A stretch of DNA of 64,000 nucleotides from an unicellular cyanobacterium SU2 (GCA_002110465.1 NEED01000008.1:62001-126000); one strand, 5' to 3'. Positions 44,743 to 53,437 are shown, numbered from the stretch's first letter. Numbers and translations: made by a program. The notes: generated by a model not told the origin, from the sequence alone.

Positions 44743-47388
44743 TTATTGGTTTGGTAAATTTTTTAAAGGATTTGATTGTAAATATTTAACCAATGAATCA
44801 GGATCAATTTCGTTATCTTTATATACTTGTATAGCTTGTTTACGCCATTCAATATCAGCTTCTCCTGAAAAACTACTTCTTAACTCTCGAATTCCAGTAA
44901 TTGCTTTTAACATCCACTCTCTAAAATTTTGTAAATTCCAATAACAAACATTTTGTGTATGAGGTATAGCATCATTTTTAATTGTTTGACAAGGAGTAAT
45001 TAGAACTGGAATAATATTTTCTAATGTAGAGATAAGATTTTTGTCTTTAATCCAATTTGGATGTGATGCAGCTTGTCTAACTTTATTTGAACCTATACTA
45101 CTTTCTCGATTACCACTTGAATAATCTTCAAATACAAAACATAAAGAATCACCAATTATCCACCAAGGATCAGGATCAGAATCTCCTTTTGGATTATCAG
45201 CTTTATAACCTAATAATCTACCTAATTTTACGTGAGCTTCTTCAAAAGCTTTAGCGAGCTTTTCTCTTTGTTGGTTGTCTGCATTACTTGATATATTTTC
45301 ATTGATATTATCAATTATATGTTTTACTTCAGTTTCAAATTTTCCATCATTAGCAGTTCCAAAATTAGTTAATTGAATTTCTAAATTTTCGATTAAATAA
45401 TTTAACATCTGACTTTCCTGTGATATTTGATCATCTTCAAGACTTAATTTTGAAAGCTTCACAAACCAACTCACTTCAGGAGCAATAATAGAAGCTTTTT
45501 TAAAAGATGATCTTGCTTGGTTTTCCATCGAAGTTAAACCATTTTTTGCTCCTAACCATGATGAACTACCAGCGAGATAATTCCAAAAAGCTCTATAACC
45601 TTTTACATCATCTCCACTAAGACTGGTTAATACAGATTGACATTTAGTTACTGCTTGTTCATAATTTTTGTTCCATAGAGCATATTGATACTCTACTTCA
45701 TTAGCAACTGCATCTTTTAATTTATCAATCCCAGGTAGTTTTTCTTGTTGTAAAGTATTCCTAATTTCAACAATATTTTCATCTGCATCATTCCAATCTT
45801 CTCCATGTTTCACAAATATGTTTAAATTCTCAATAAAATCTTTAACTTGGATATCTTTTGATTGTTGATTACCAAATTCGATTTCTGCTTGTAATTCAGG
45901 ATGTAAAAATTTTCTTGTTTCAGGAGCAAGGAGCTTTGATAAATCATCACCAAGAATAACAACTGCTGCATAGTCAGTGTCTGATCTTATACAACGCCCC
46001 AATGCTTGAACTACTCTAGTTAATATACGATCTTTTAATAAAATACCAGCAGCTAAACGAGTAACCAGAAATTTCTCTTGAAGATTAGTTGCTCTCTGTA
46101 AATCTTTAATAATCAAAAGACGGCATTCATCACCAGCTAGATCAATACCATCATATCTATTTGCTAAAATTGCAACTGCTTTATCTGTTGTGATAAATTC
46201 TTGTTTTGATTTTTCCAATTGTTGAGCATCAAAAATCTTGTATTTTTCCTGTTCAATTAATTTTTTAAAGCTATCAGCTTGAGATTTATCTGGAGTTAAA
46301 ACTAATGTTCTGGGAGTTTGTTTTATAATTTCATTAGTAAACTTTGATATTTCTGAATTATTTAATGTTCTTTCCGGAAAAAAGAATAACCTACGACCAA
46401 TGCTTTGCTGATTCCAGCCTTCTGGAATAGGTAAACGGTGTATTCTTGTAACACCTATTAATCTTTCTAAATCACCTCCTTCTCCCATTGTTGCAGACAT
46501 ATAAATGCGTTGTTTAGCATTTTTAAAAGGAGGATGAGTCCAAGTAGGAGGTATTAAAGGTCTAATCAGAATTTGATTATAGCTAAAATATAAATGACAA
46601 GCTAAAAGATGATCTCTGATCGTAGTCCAAGTATATTTAATATTTGGATCAAATTCTCTCTCGTTGCTATTGTTACTATCTTTTCTATACTCGTCTAGTA
46701 ATTGAATTAAATCTGAGTGTAATTCAAGTAAAGTTGTTGTTGGTATTTTTTGAACCCACTGTAAATCTGATCTATCTGGATTTTCAGATAACATTCGTGT
46801 ACCATCTTCCGTCGATAAAAAAGGTTTTAGTAAAGTCAATAAGTTTTGAAATAAACTTTTATGTTGTTGACGACTTACTAACAAAGACCAATATTTTGCA
46901 ATATAATTTTCTGCTGAATGAACATCATCAAAGATTAAGATTTTTGCATCGTTAAAAAAGCTATTAGTGTTAAATAACCCACTGTAAGTAGTTACCGCTA
47001 ATGTTTCTGCATTTCTATATTCAGATTTAATATTAGGAGAATAATTTGTTTGTTGACCAACAAAAGCATTACATTTGATTCCATACTTCTCAATAGATTG
47101 TTCAACTACTTGGTTAGCTAGTTGTTTCGTGGGACAAATATAAACAACCTTTTCTCCATTTTTTCTACGCCTCCATTCAGCAATTAATAATCCTACTAAA
47201 GTTTTTCCACTTCCAGTAGGTAGTTGAAAGGCTAAATCAGTTTTATCAAGTCCTTCACTAGAATATGCTCTTAATATATCAGCTTGCTGAGACAATAAAC
47301 CTTTTATTTTACGATTTTTAAAATCTCTGTAAAGAGCTTCTGGAGTTTCTGGGCAAGTGTTAGTATGTTGTATTTTTTTGAAAGCCAT
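44743..47388 (-). CDS. Large XPD/DinG-like superfamily 2 helicase of unknown role
   Basis: 881 residues. Walker A LAFQLPTGSGKTLVGLLIAE (about 52-71), Ia VVYICPTKQLANQVVEQ, Walker B ILIFDDVHSAENYI, III YMSATMGEGGDLE, V-like AILANRYDGIDLAGDECRLL and VI VVQALGRCIRSDTDYAAVVI. The NRYDGIDLAGD and QxxGRxIRS blocks point to the Rad3/XPD/DinG group, although no four-Cys Fe-S motif is visible. The last ~330 residues are a helical region with no known domain. It stands alone between a dead TA cluster and a RelE/Phd module; a defence role is possible but not shown. Confidence 0.75.
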   Translation of the reverse strand: MAFKKIQHTNTCPETPEALYRDFKNRKIKGLLSQQADILRAYSSEGLDKTDLAFQLPTGSGKTLVGLLIAEWRRRKNGEKVVYICPTKQLANQVVEQSIEKYGIKCNAFVGQQTNYSPNIKSEYRNAETLAVTTYSGLFNTNSFFNDAKILIFDDVHSAENYIAKYWSLLVSRQQHKSLFQNLLTLLKPFLSTEDGTRMLSENPDRSDLQWVQKIPTTTLLELHSDLIQLLDEYRKDSNNSNEREFDPNIKYTWTTIRDHLLACHLYFSYNQILIRPLIPPTWTHPPFKNAKQRIYMSATMGEGGDLERLIGVTRIHRLPIPEGWNQQSIGRRLFFFPERTLNNSEISKFTNEIIKQTPRTLVLTPDKSQADSFKKLIEQEKYKIFDAQQLEKSKQEFITTDKAVAILANRYDGIDLAGDECRLLIIKDLQRATNLQEKFLVTRLAAGILLKDRILTRVVQALGRCIRSDTDYAAVVILGDDLSKLLAPETRKFLHPELQAEIEFGNQQSKDIQVKDFIENLNIFVKHGEDWNDADENIVEIRNTLQQEKLPGIDKLKDAVANEVEYQYALWNKNYEQAVTKCQSVLTSLSGDDVKGYRAFWNYLAGSSSWLGAKNGLTSMENQARSSFKKASIIAPEVSWFVKLSKLSLEDDQISQESQMLNYLIENLEIQLTNFGTANDGKFETEVKHIIDNINENISSNADNQQREKLAKAFEEAHVKLGRLLGYKADNPKGDSDPDPWWIIGDSLCFVFEDYSSGNRESSIGSNKVRQAASHPNWIKDKNLISTLENIIPVLITPCQTIKNDAIPHTQNVCYWNLQNFREWMLKAITGIRELRSSFSGEADIEWRKQAIQVYKDNEIDPDSLVKYLQSNPLKNLPNQ

Positions 47389-47451
47389 AGCAATAAGTTT
47401 TCATTAATAATTGAACTCAGATAAATAAAATTACCACTTAAGTTAGTAATT

Positions 47452-47652
47452 TTAATCAATTTTAAGCATTTTCTTTACTTCATCTAATGAATAAGAGGGA
47501 CTATCTTTTTCCTCTTCTTTTGCCTTTCTCAAATTTTCTAAATCTTCTAAATCTTCTAATAATTCTTGAACTTTAAGAAATTCCTCATAAGATAAAACAG
47601 CAAATTCTTTTTTACCATTCTTAGTTAAAAACTCAGGATGTAATTCAATCAT
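47452..47652 (-). CDS. Phd/RelB-like antitoxin
   Basis: 66 residues: N-terminal strand and helix (MIELHPEFLTKNGKKEFAVL then SYEEFLKVQELLEDL) and an acidic, partly disordered C-terminus (KEEEKDSPSYSLDEVKKMLK). This fits a Phd/YefM-type antitoxin whose tail neutralises the toxin. It lies 15 bases downstream of the RelE gene, so the toxin is translated first. It could autorepress the pair. Confidence 0.78.
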   Translation of the reverse strand: MIELHPEFLTKNGKKEFAVLSYEEFLKVQELLEDLEDLENLRKAKEEEKDSPSYSLDEVKKMLKID

Positions 47653-47667
47653 TTTTGTCTCCTTAAT

Positions 47668-47916
47668 TTAATTATAGACATTTTGCCGATGTTTAACTCG
47701 ATAAACCATTAAAGTATCCTCTTCAATCTCAAATAATACTCGATAATTACCGACTCGTAATCGATACTGTGGAAAAAAGTTAGTTAATTTTTTCACATCT
47801 CCTTGTAAATTATCTGCCATTGCTTCAATTTTAGCAACAATTCGAGCTTTATCCTGAGATGACAATTTTTCTAACTCTTTAATAGCTTTGGGCTTAAATT
47901 TAATCTGATACTTCAC
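47668..47916 (-). CDS. relE: RelE/ParE-family toxin
   Basis: 82 residues with the RelE fold pattern: MKYQIKFKPKAIKELEKLSS, then KARIVAKIEAMADNL, PQYRLRVGNYRVLFEIEEDT and VYRVKHRQNVYN. The RVGNYRVLFEI and KHRQxVY segments carry the conserved basic residues of ribosome-dependent mRNA interferases. It precedes its antitoxin on the same strand. Both parts look intact, the only TA module in the window that clearly does. Confidence 0.85.
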   Translation of the reverse strand: MKYQIKFKPKAIKELEKLSSQDKARIVAKIEAMADNLQGDVKKLTNFFPQYRLRVGNYRVLFEIEEDTLMVYRVKHRQNVYN

Positions 47917-47945
47917 ATTGATTTTACCTCAAAAATTTAGGTTAA

Positions 47946-47962
47946 GGTGGGCATTGCCCACC
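47946..47962. repeat. GGTGGGCA palindrome
   Basis: GGTGGGCA-T-TGCCCACC, a perfect small hairpin between relE and acnB. It resembles a repeat at 9729-9745. Confidence 0.7.
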
Positions 47963-47970
47963 CTACTATA

Positions 47971-50580
47971 TTAACTTAATGTCCCCACAGGAATGCCTAA
48001 AATATCTTCAATCTTGGGCATTTCTTCTAACGGAATAACCCGTCCTTCGTCTTCAAATCCTGTCATTTGATCGAAGTTCAAATAACGGTACAATTCATCA
48101 GCGAAGGGGTCAATTTTTTTGGTGACAATCTCCATATATTCCTCAACCGTGGGGATTTTTCCTAATAAGGCACACACCGCAGCTAACTCCGCAGAACCCA
48201 GGTAAACTTGCGCCCCTTTCCCCATACGATTATTAAAGTTACGGGTAGAGGTAGAAAAGACTGTTGCATTGTCTTCTACTCTTGCTTGGTTGCCCATACA
48301 TAGAGAACATCCTGGCATTTCTGTCCTGGCACCAGCAGCAGCAAACACACCATAAACCCCTTCTTCCCGCAACTGTTTTTCATCCATTCGGGTCGGGGGA
48401 CAAATCCATAAAACAGATTTAATGCGTCCTGCACCCTCTAAAATTTTGGCAGCCGCGCGGTAATGTCCAATATTAGTCATACAAGAACCGATGAATACTT
48501 CATCCACTTTGTCCCCTGCACATTCGGACATTAATTTAACATTATCGGGGTCGTTTGGTGCAGCAACAATAGGTTCTTTAATCTCGCTTAAATTAACCTC
48601 AATAGTGTCTACATATTCGGCGTTTTCATCTGCTTCCATTAAGACAGGATTTTCTAACCATTGTTCCATTTTTGCCGCACGACGCATCAAGGTTCGCGCA
48701 TCTTGATAACCCCGTGCTACCATATTTTTAATTAGGGCAATATTCGATTGTAAATATTCAGCAATCGTCTCTTTTCCTAACTTAATAGTAGACCCTGCAC
48801 AAGACCTTTCTGCTGTTGCATCGGTTAATTCAAAAGCCTGTTCGACTTTTAAATCAGGTAATCCTTCCATCTCCATAATACGACCATTGAAAACATTAAT
48901 TTTGTTCTCTTTGGCAACTGTTAATTTCCCTTCTTGCATGGCTACCCAAGGAATAGCATTAACAATATCCCGTAAGGTTACCCCAGGTTGCAATTCTCCG
49001 GTAAACTTAACTAAGACTGATTCTGGCATATCTAAAGGCATAACCCCTAATGCTGCTGCAAACGCAACTAAACCGGAACCAGCAGGGAAGGAGATACCCA
49101 AAGGAAAACGGGTGTGAGAGTCACCTCCAGTTCCCACGGTGTCGGGTAATAACATCCGGTTTAACCAAGAATGGATGATACCGTCACCCGGACGCAACGC
49201 AACCCCTCCACGAGTGGAGAAAAAGTCTGGTAACTCATGGTGAGTTTTGATATCGACGGGTTTGGGATAAGCTGCGGTATGACAGAAACTTTGTAGGGTT
49301 AAGTCTGCGTTGAACCCTAAACAAGCTAACTCTTTCAACTCATCCCTTGTCATGGGTCCTGTGGTATCCTGGGAACCAACAGTGGTCATCATCGGTTCAC
49401 AAGAAGTCCCGGGACGAACCCCAGGCAAACTGCAAGCTTTCCCTACCATTTTTTGGGCCAAGGTAAACCCTTTTCCGGTTTCTTCTGGCATACTAGGACG
49501 AACGAAAATAGGACTAGACTTAAGTCCTAATGCTTCACGGGTTTTATCGGTTAATGCGCGGCCAATAAGTAAAGGAATGCGTCCTCCAGCCCGAACTTCA
49601 TCTAAAATAGTCTCAGGTTTCGGGGTGAAAGTTGCAATAACGTCTCCTTCTTCATTGGCGACTTCTCCTTTGTAGGGATAGATGATGATAACGTCACCGG
49701 TTTCCATCTCAGAAACATCGCATTCTATGGGAAACGCGCCAGAGTCTTCTGCAGTATTGAAGAAAATAGGGGCTATTTTCCCACCGATAATGTAGCCTCC
49801 TGCCCGTTTATTGGGGACAAAGGGAATATCATGGCCAATGTGCCATAAAACGGAGTTAATGGCTGATTTACGGGAGGAACCAGTACCCACTACATCCCCA
49901 ACATAAGCCACAGGATAGCCTTTTTCTTTCAGTCTGGCAATGGTTTCGATCCCTTCCGGCATTGTGGACTCCAACATGGCCAACGCATGGAGGGGAATAT
50001 CGGGCCGGGTGGTGGCGTGGGGGGCAGGAGATAGATCGTCTGTATTGGTTTCCCCTGGTACTTTAAAAACGGTGACGTGGATAGCTTCGGGGACTTGGGG
50101 TTTATTGATAAACCAAGCAGCATTGGCCCATGCGTCGATGACTTGTTTAGCGTAGGGGTTGGTTTCAGATAGTTCTAAAACATCGTTGAATGCGTCAAAG
50201 ACTAACAGGGTTTTGCTTAATGCGGTGGCTGCTGCTGAGGCAATGTTACTATCGGAAGATTTCAGCAAATCTACCAACGATTGTACATTATAGCCTCCCA
50301 TCATGGTTCCTAATAAGTCTACCGCGCCTTGAGGGGAGATGAGGGGACAGGTTATTTCACCTTTAGCGACTCCGGTTAAAAACCCTGCTTTAACATAAGC
50401 TGCTTCATCCACACCAGGGGGAACTCTATCCCGTAATAACATCAAAAGTTCTTCTTTTTTGTCTTCGGGAGGATGTTTTAAGAGTTCGCATAGTTGCGAT
50501 GTTTGTTCTGCGGTTAAGGGTAAGGGGGGAATACCAAGTTTTGCTCTTTCTTCTGCGTGTTTGTGATAGTTCTCTAACAT
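47971..50580 (-). CDS. acnB: Aconitate hydratase B
   Basis: 869 residues. N-terminal HEAT-like domain ([20 protein letters not shown]), swivelling domain, then the Fe-S-bearing domains with [12 protein letters not shown] (first Cys ligand) and [13 protein letters not shown] (second and third Cys). It interconverts citrate and isocitrate in the cytosol, the only aconitase type in most cyanobacteria. The gene ends 54 bases before relE. A small membrane-protein gene lies upstream on the same strand. Confidence 0.96.
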   Translation of the reverse strand: MLENYHKHAEERAKLGIPPLPLTAEQTSQLCELLKHPPEDKKEELLMLLRDRVPPGVDEAAYVKAGFLTGVAKGEITCPLISPQGAVDLLGTMMGGYNVQSLVDLLKSSDSNIASAAATALSKTLLVFDAFNDVLELSETNPYAKQVIDAWANAAWFINKPQVPEAIHVTVFKVPGETNTDDLSPAPHATTRPDIPLHALAMLESTMPEGIETIARLKEKGYPVAYVGDVVGTGSSRKSAINSVLWHIGHDIPFVPNKRAGGYIIGGKIAPIFFNTAEDSGAFPIECDVSEMETGDVIIIYPYKGEVANEEGDVIATFTPKPETILDEVRAGGRIPLLIGRALTDKTREALGLKSSPIFVRPSMPEETGKGFTLAQKMVGKACSLPGVRPGTSCEPMMTTVGSQDTTGPMTRDELKELACLGFNADLTLQSFCHTAAYPKPVDIKTHHELPDFFSTRGGVALRPGDGIIHSWLNRMLLPDTVGTGGDSHTRFPLGISFPAGSGLVAFAAALGVMPLDMPESVLVKFTGELQPGVTLRDIVNAIPWVAMQEGKLTVAKENKINVFNGRIMEMEGLPDLKVEQAFELTDATAERSCAGSTIKLGKETIAEYLQSNIALIKNMVARGYQDARTLMRRAAKMEQWLENPVLMEADENAEYVDTIEVNLSEIKEPIVAAPNDPDNVKLMSECAGDKVDEVFIGSCMTNIGHYRAAAKILEGAGRIKSVLWICPPTRMDEKQLREEGVYGVFAAAGARTEMPGCSLCMGNQARVEDNATVFSTSTRNFNNRMGKGAQVYLGSAELAAVCALLGKIPTVEEYMEIVTKKIDPFADELYRYLNFDQMTGFEDEGRVIPLEEMPKIEDILGIPVGTLS

Positions 50581-50629
50581 TTAGTGATTCTCCGTTTTAT
50601 ATACCAGGTTAACGTTATTTAAACGTTAT

Positions 50630-50809
50630 TTATTTGTCGTTCAGCAAATCTTTAATTCCTTTTAAGAGGATATGGCAAAAGTAGCTCATAGCAATGATTG
50701 TAGCAACAGCCACTCCTCCGTATACAAGTGTTGTTGTTATGTCTAGTGAACGAGAGGAAAGAGTAGAATTAGATGGAATAGATGTAATTTGATGGTTTTG
50801 TGGTTTCAT
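50630..50809 (-). CDS. 59-residue small membrane protein upstream of acnB
   Basis: Found by hand translation: from ATG 50809, preceded by AGGAG six bases upstream. N-terminal Ser/Thr-rich head (MKPQNHQITSIPSNSTLSSR), one hydrophobic segment (LVYGGVAVATIIAMSYFCHI) and a basic tail (LLKGIKDLLNDK). A degenerate duplicate of the 3' end (GCAAATCTTTAATTACTTTC) occurs at about 51016-51035. Not recognised. It lies 50 bases before acnB and could be cotranscribed. Confidence 0.55.
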   Translation of the reverse strand: MKPQNHQITSIPSNSTLSSRSLDITTTLVYGGVAVATIIAMSYFCHILLKGIKDLLNDK

Positions 50810-50840
50810 GGTGGACTCCTAGTGAATATTAGATTACAGA

Positions 50841-50972
50841 GTCCGAACGTATAAAGTTGAAGAAGAACCATTAATGTCTGTCAAAGAGAGAATCCTCTTT
50901 TAAGATGATATATGTAAAAACTAATGATTGTAAGGTTCGTTCGTCATTAGTACGTTCGGGCCTTTTTTGTTT
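50841..50972 (+). ncRNA. Candidate structured small RNA with intrinsic terminator
   Basis: A closing stem GTCCGAACGTA (50841-50851) pairs with TACGTTCGGGC (50951-50961), 11 pairs with one wobble, directly followed by CTTTTTTGTTTTT. Inside are a perfect six-base hairpin AAAGAG-agaatc-CTCTTT (50883-50900) and a perfect eight-base hairpin ACTAATGA / TCATTAGT (50920-50951) that competes with the closing stem for one base. GAACC (50865-50869) can also pair with GGTTC (50934-50938). No ORF. This looks like a stand-alone RNA or a leader/terminator switch. Confidence 0.5.
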
Positions 50973-51228
50973 TTCTTGTTTAATGCAAAATAACTTTATT
51001 TGTTTGTTATTTAGCAAATCTTTAATTACTTTCAGCGTATCATGTTTATTTGCTAATAGTGTTTAGGGTTTTCTTAAGTTTTCTTGGAAGAGGTGTTAGG
51101 GTTGGGTCATGTTTTGGGAAGATTTGATACACTGTAAAAGAATTTTTACTGATAGAGATTGTATGTTTAGGTAAATTAATTATATTCATCTACATTATTT
51201 GATGTTTTATTTATTAGGAGATTTTTTT

Positions 51229-51375
51229 ATGTTTCCAATGAAAGCTGATTTACAAGAGTTGATGATTACCTTGGGAGAAATTAAGCATATAACTGGAAAA
51301 AGATATATAGTTTTAGAAGGTTATTATGCTTTTCAAAGCAAAAGATATTGGTGGTATAAACGAGAGATGGGTTAG
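51229..51375 (+). CDS. 48-residue hypothetical protein, first of a coupled pair
   Basis: From ATG 51229 with TAGGAG eight bases upstream. MFPMKADLQELMITLGEIKH then ITGKRYIVLEGYYAFQSKRY and WWYKREMG. The stop TAG shares one base with the GTG start of the next frame. No family recognised; the aromatic/basic C-terminus is notable. Confidence 0.5.
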   Translation: MFPMKADLQELMITLGEIKHITGKRYIVLEGYYAFQSKRYWWYKREMG

Positions 51376-51572
51376 TGCGTGCGTTAAAAACAGAAAGAAT
51401 TTTAAGAGAGAATCCTACATTTAATCCTCAGGATTTTAATTTAGATTTAACCAGTTTGCAAGCAGAAAAAACAATGGTAAAAGCAATAGAATATGCTGAA
51501 TTACTGGATAATGCAGTACAAGTAGGAGTTAGTGTTCAAAAAGAAATGAGGAAACTACAAGAGAGAGGTTAA
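51375..51572 (+). CDS. 65-residue hypothetical protein, second of a coupled pair
   Basis: Starts at GTG 51375, overlapping the stop of the preceding frame by one base. MRALKTERILRENPTFNPQD then FNLDLTSLQAEKTMVKAIEY, all helical with a charged surface. The coupling (TAGTG) supports both frames as real. Function unknown; size suggests a small regulatory, phage or plasmid-type protein. Confidence 0.5.
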   Translation: MRALKTERILRENPTFNPQDFNLDLTSLQAEKTMVKAIEYAELLDNAVQVGVSVQKEMRKLQERG

Positions 51573-51579
51573 CATTTTG

Positions 51580-51607
51580 TAGGGGTCAACGGCCGTTGAC
51601 CCCTACG
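51580..51607. repeat. REP-like perfect palindrome upstream of the RAYT gene
   Basis: 28-base perfect palindrome, arms GTAGGGGTCAACGG and CCGTTGACCCCTAC. It has the same plan as the palindrome inside the RAYT gene at 52149-52176 (GTAGGGG-CGAACGG versus GTAGGGG-TCAACGG). Confidence 0.9.
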
Positions 51608-51725
51608 GAATTAGATGTTCATAAATATTAACCCTTACGGAATTGAATATTGATAAATGTTGACCCCTACGGAATTCGATATTAATAAATATTGACCCCA
51701 ACATAATTAAATGTTAATAAATTAA
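51599..51725 (+). repeat. Tandem repeat, four copies of a ~32-base unit
   Basis: Units begin GACCCCTACGGAATTAGATG (51599), AACCCTTACGGAATTGAATA (51631), GACCCCTACGGAATTCGATA (51663) and GACCCCAACATAATTAAATG (51694), with spacings of 32, 32 and 31 bases. The first unit grows out of the right arm of the palindrome at 51580. Confidence 0.85.
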
Positions 51726-51842
51726 GAGATTTTAACCCATACAAACATAAATATATCAACCAAAATCTGTATAAACTACGATTAATAATAACAACCGCTA
51801 CGATATAATTATCCTTATCAATTAACCCGAAAATAATTCATC

Positions 51843-52415
51843 ATGAAATATAACCCAGATATCCATAAACGCCGTTATATTCGTTTAAAAGGATATGATT
51901 ATTCCCAATCAGGTTTTTATTTTATTACTATTTGTTGTTATCAACGTCAATGTTTATTTGGTGAAATTATTGATGAAAAAATGCAGTTAAATAAGATTGG
52001 TCAATTAGTTAAAGAAGAATGGTTAAAATCAGAAAAAATTAGGCAAGAAATTGAATTAGATGACTGGGTAATAATGCCAAATCATTTTCATGGAATTGTT
52101 ATTATTGATCAGAAAATTAATAATAATACTAATCATGATTATAACCCTGTAGGGGCGAACGGCCGTTCGCCCCTACAAACAAATTTAATGAAACCCAAAT
52201 CATTATCATCATTAATAGCAGGATTTAAAGCAGCAACTACAAAACAAATAAATCTCATTCGTAACAGTCCTAAATATCCTGTTTGGCAACGTAATTATTA
52301 TGACCATGTTATTAGAAATAATCAATCTTTAGAGAAAATAAAAGAATATATATATAATAATCCTTTATCTTGGGAATTAGATCAATTAAATCCTAATAAC
52401 CCTTCTAAATGGTAA
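51843..52415 (+). CDS. REP-associated tyrosine transposase (RAYT, Y1/IS200-like)
   Basis: 190 residues: N-terminal IHKRRYIRLKGYDYSQSGFY, FITICCYQRQCLFGEI, the HUH metal motif MPNHFHGIVII and catalytic Tyr region VWQRNYYDHVIRNNQSLEKI. The family nicks single-stranded REP palindromes. Residues about 100-113 (NPVGANGRSPLQTN) are encoded by a REP-like palindrome (52149-52176) inserted in frame. REP-like sequences also lie upstream. HUH and Tyr residues are intact, so the enzyme could be active. Confidence 0.88.
   Translation: MKYNPDIHKRRYIRLKGYDYSQSGFYFITICCYQRQCLFGEIIDEKMQLNKIGQLVKEEWLKSEKIRQEIELDDWVIMPNHFHGIVIIDQKINNNTNHDYNPVGANGRSPLQTNLMKPKSLSSLIAGFKAATTKQINLIRNSPKYPVWQRNYYDHVIRNNQSLEKIKEYIYNNPLSWELDQLNPNNPSKW
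52149..52176. repeat. REP-like palindrome inside the RAYT coding sequence
   Basis: 28-base perfect palindrome with arms GTAGGGGCGAACGG and CCGTTCGCCCCTAC. It codes in frame for the segment VGANGRSPLQ between the HUH motif and the catalytic Tyr. Confidence 0.9.
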
Positions 52416-52471
52416 ATAGCGATCGCCTGATTAATTTTAAGCTAAAATAGCTATTAAGATTTGATTCTAGT

Positions 52472-52693
52472 ATGCCTAAAAAAATTAGAGAGTTAAAACG
52501 CTTGCTAAAAAGAGAAGGTTTTGTGTGTCGTTCTGCTAAAGGAAGCCATAGTCGCTGGTATCATCATCTTTTACCAGAATCTCCTATTACCATAGCAGGA
52601 AAAGATGGAGATGATGCTAAACATTATCTATAAAAGCAAGTCGAAGAAGCACTTACTAAATTAAAAGAAATTCAAAACAAGGAGTCTGAATAA
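52472..52693 (+). pseudogene. hicA: HicA toxin with internal stop
   Basis: From ATG 52472: MPKKIRELKRLLKREGFVCR, then SAKGSHSRWYHHLLPESPIT with the catalytic His in KGSHSRWYHH, then AGKDGDDAKHYL, then TAA at 52631-52633, then KQVEEALTKLKEIQNKESE and the real stop. The premature stop removes the C-terminal helix; probably a single base change from CAA or GAA. The core is intact, so a shortened 53-residue toxin may still be made. Confidence 0.7.
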
Positions 52694-52761
52694 TGCAATT
52701 ACCTTACACTATTATTATTCTTTGGTCAGATGAAGATCAAATAACCCATAAGGAAATCTAG
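52693..52761 (+). pseudogene. hicB: HicB antitoxin fragment (N-terminal only)
   Basis: Starts at ATG 52693 overlapping the hicA stop. The first ~16 residues MQLPYTIIILWSDEDQ match a HicB N-terminus, then the frame runs into sequence of the opposite-strand ParE gene and stops. The rest of the antitoxin is lost at a junction near 52740. Confidence 0.6.
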
Positions 52762-52948
52762 ATAATAATTTTCGTCTAACATTCTGATAAATGAGAGGAT
52801 AAGCCAAAGAATTTTTTTGAATCGAACTTAAACTATAATCAACCTTACGAATAAATTCTGAACACAGTTGATTGACTTGTGTTTCATACCATTGATAAGC
52901 TTCCTCTAAATCTAATTCTGCTTCATCATAAACTTTAACTTTATACAT
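52715..52948 (-). pseudogene. ParE/RelE-type toxin, C-terminally truncated
   Basis: MYKVKVYDEAELDLEEAYQW, YETQVNQLCSEFIRKVDYSL, then YPLIYQNVRRKLLSRFPYGL as in ParE toxins. After RFPYGLF the sequence changes to DLHLTKE, which is the reverse complement of the hicB fragment; the normal final strand (about 20 residues) is absent. The gene was cut by the same rearrangement that truncated hicB. Confidence 0.65.
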
Positions 52949-53165
52949 TATTTTCTATAATTCTTTGCTTAACTTCTTCCCAAGATGACCCTTGATTTTT
53001 AATATTTTGATAAGATGCTAATCGTCTATCTAACTCTTGCTTTTGGGACTCAGTTATGGAAACTTGATCAGCATCAACAACAATACTATCTCAAACATCT
53101 GCTATCAACTCAAGTTTTTCTGGAATAGTAAGAGAAGAAATTTGTTCAGATAGCATTTTATTCAT
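52941..53165 (-). pseudogene. Addiction-module antitoxin with internal stop
   Basis: From ATG 53165: MNKMLSEQISSLTIPEKLEL, IADV, TGA (53091-53093), then DSIVVDADQVSITESQKQEL, DRRLASYQNIKNQGSSWEEV and KQRI. The pattern L-x-P-E-K-L-E-L-I-x-x-V-W-D-S and SSWEEVK is the TIGR02574 antitoxin family; the stop replaces the Trp. It overlaps the ParE start and would have been its partner. Confidence 0.65.
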
Positions 53166-53437
53166 AGACTTATTAAAATATATCTTTGATACTATTCTAG
53201 TTTAAGAGAAAAATAATGAGTAATAAACTTATTAGTTAGCGATGAACAACTAAGGAGAGCCTAGAGACAGGTCACTCAATGAGGTAAAATAAACAGTTGG
53301 TCTGTGAAATAACTAAAGAATGTAATAAAGCTTTCGTGAGGAGTGCAAGGCTAGTCCTAGTCGTAATCATAAGCTAGTTGACTAAAACATTAAGTTATTG
53401 CGGCATTTCGTTTATTGATTACCCTTTGTGAAAAATT

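Noticed and set aside
49929-50155. ORFs on both strands within acnB
   Set aside because: They are frame shadows of the strongly conserved acnB coding sequence.
51599-51725. CRISPR array
   Set aside because: The 32-base units are contiguous, degenerate and have no distinct spacers; they are a tandem repeat growing from a palindrome, and there are no cas genes nearby.
44657-53093. UGA recoded as Trp
   Set aside because: Two antitoxin remnants have TGA where Trp is expected, but all intact long genes in the window use TGG for Trp and TGA as stop (for example ParA at 36291-36293), so these are nonsense mutations.
53230-53437. Glutamine- or guanidine-type riboswitch upstream of argZ
   Set aside because: The leader is long enough and argZ is nitrogen-related, but I could not find the conserved riboswitch core sequences.
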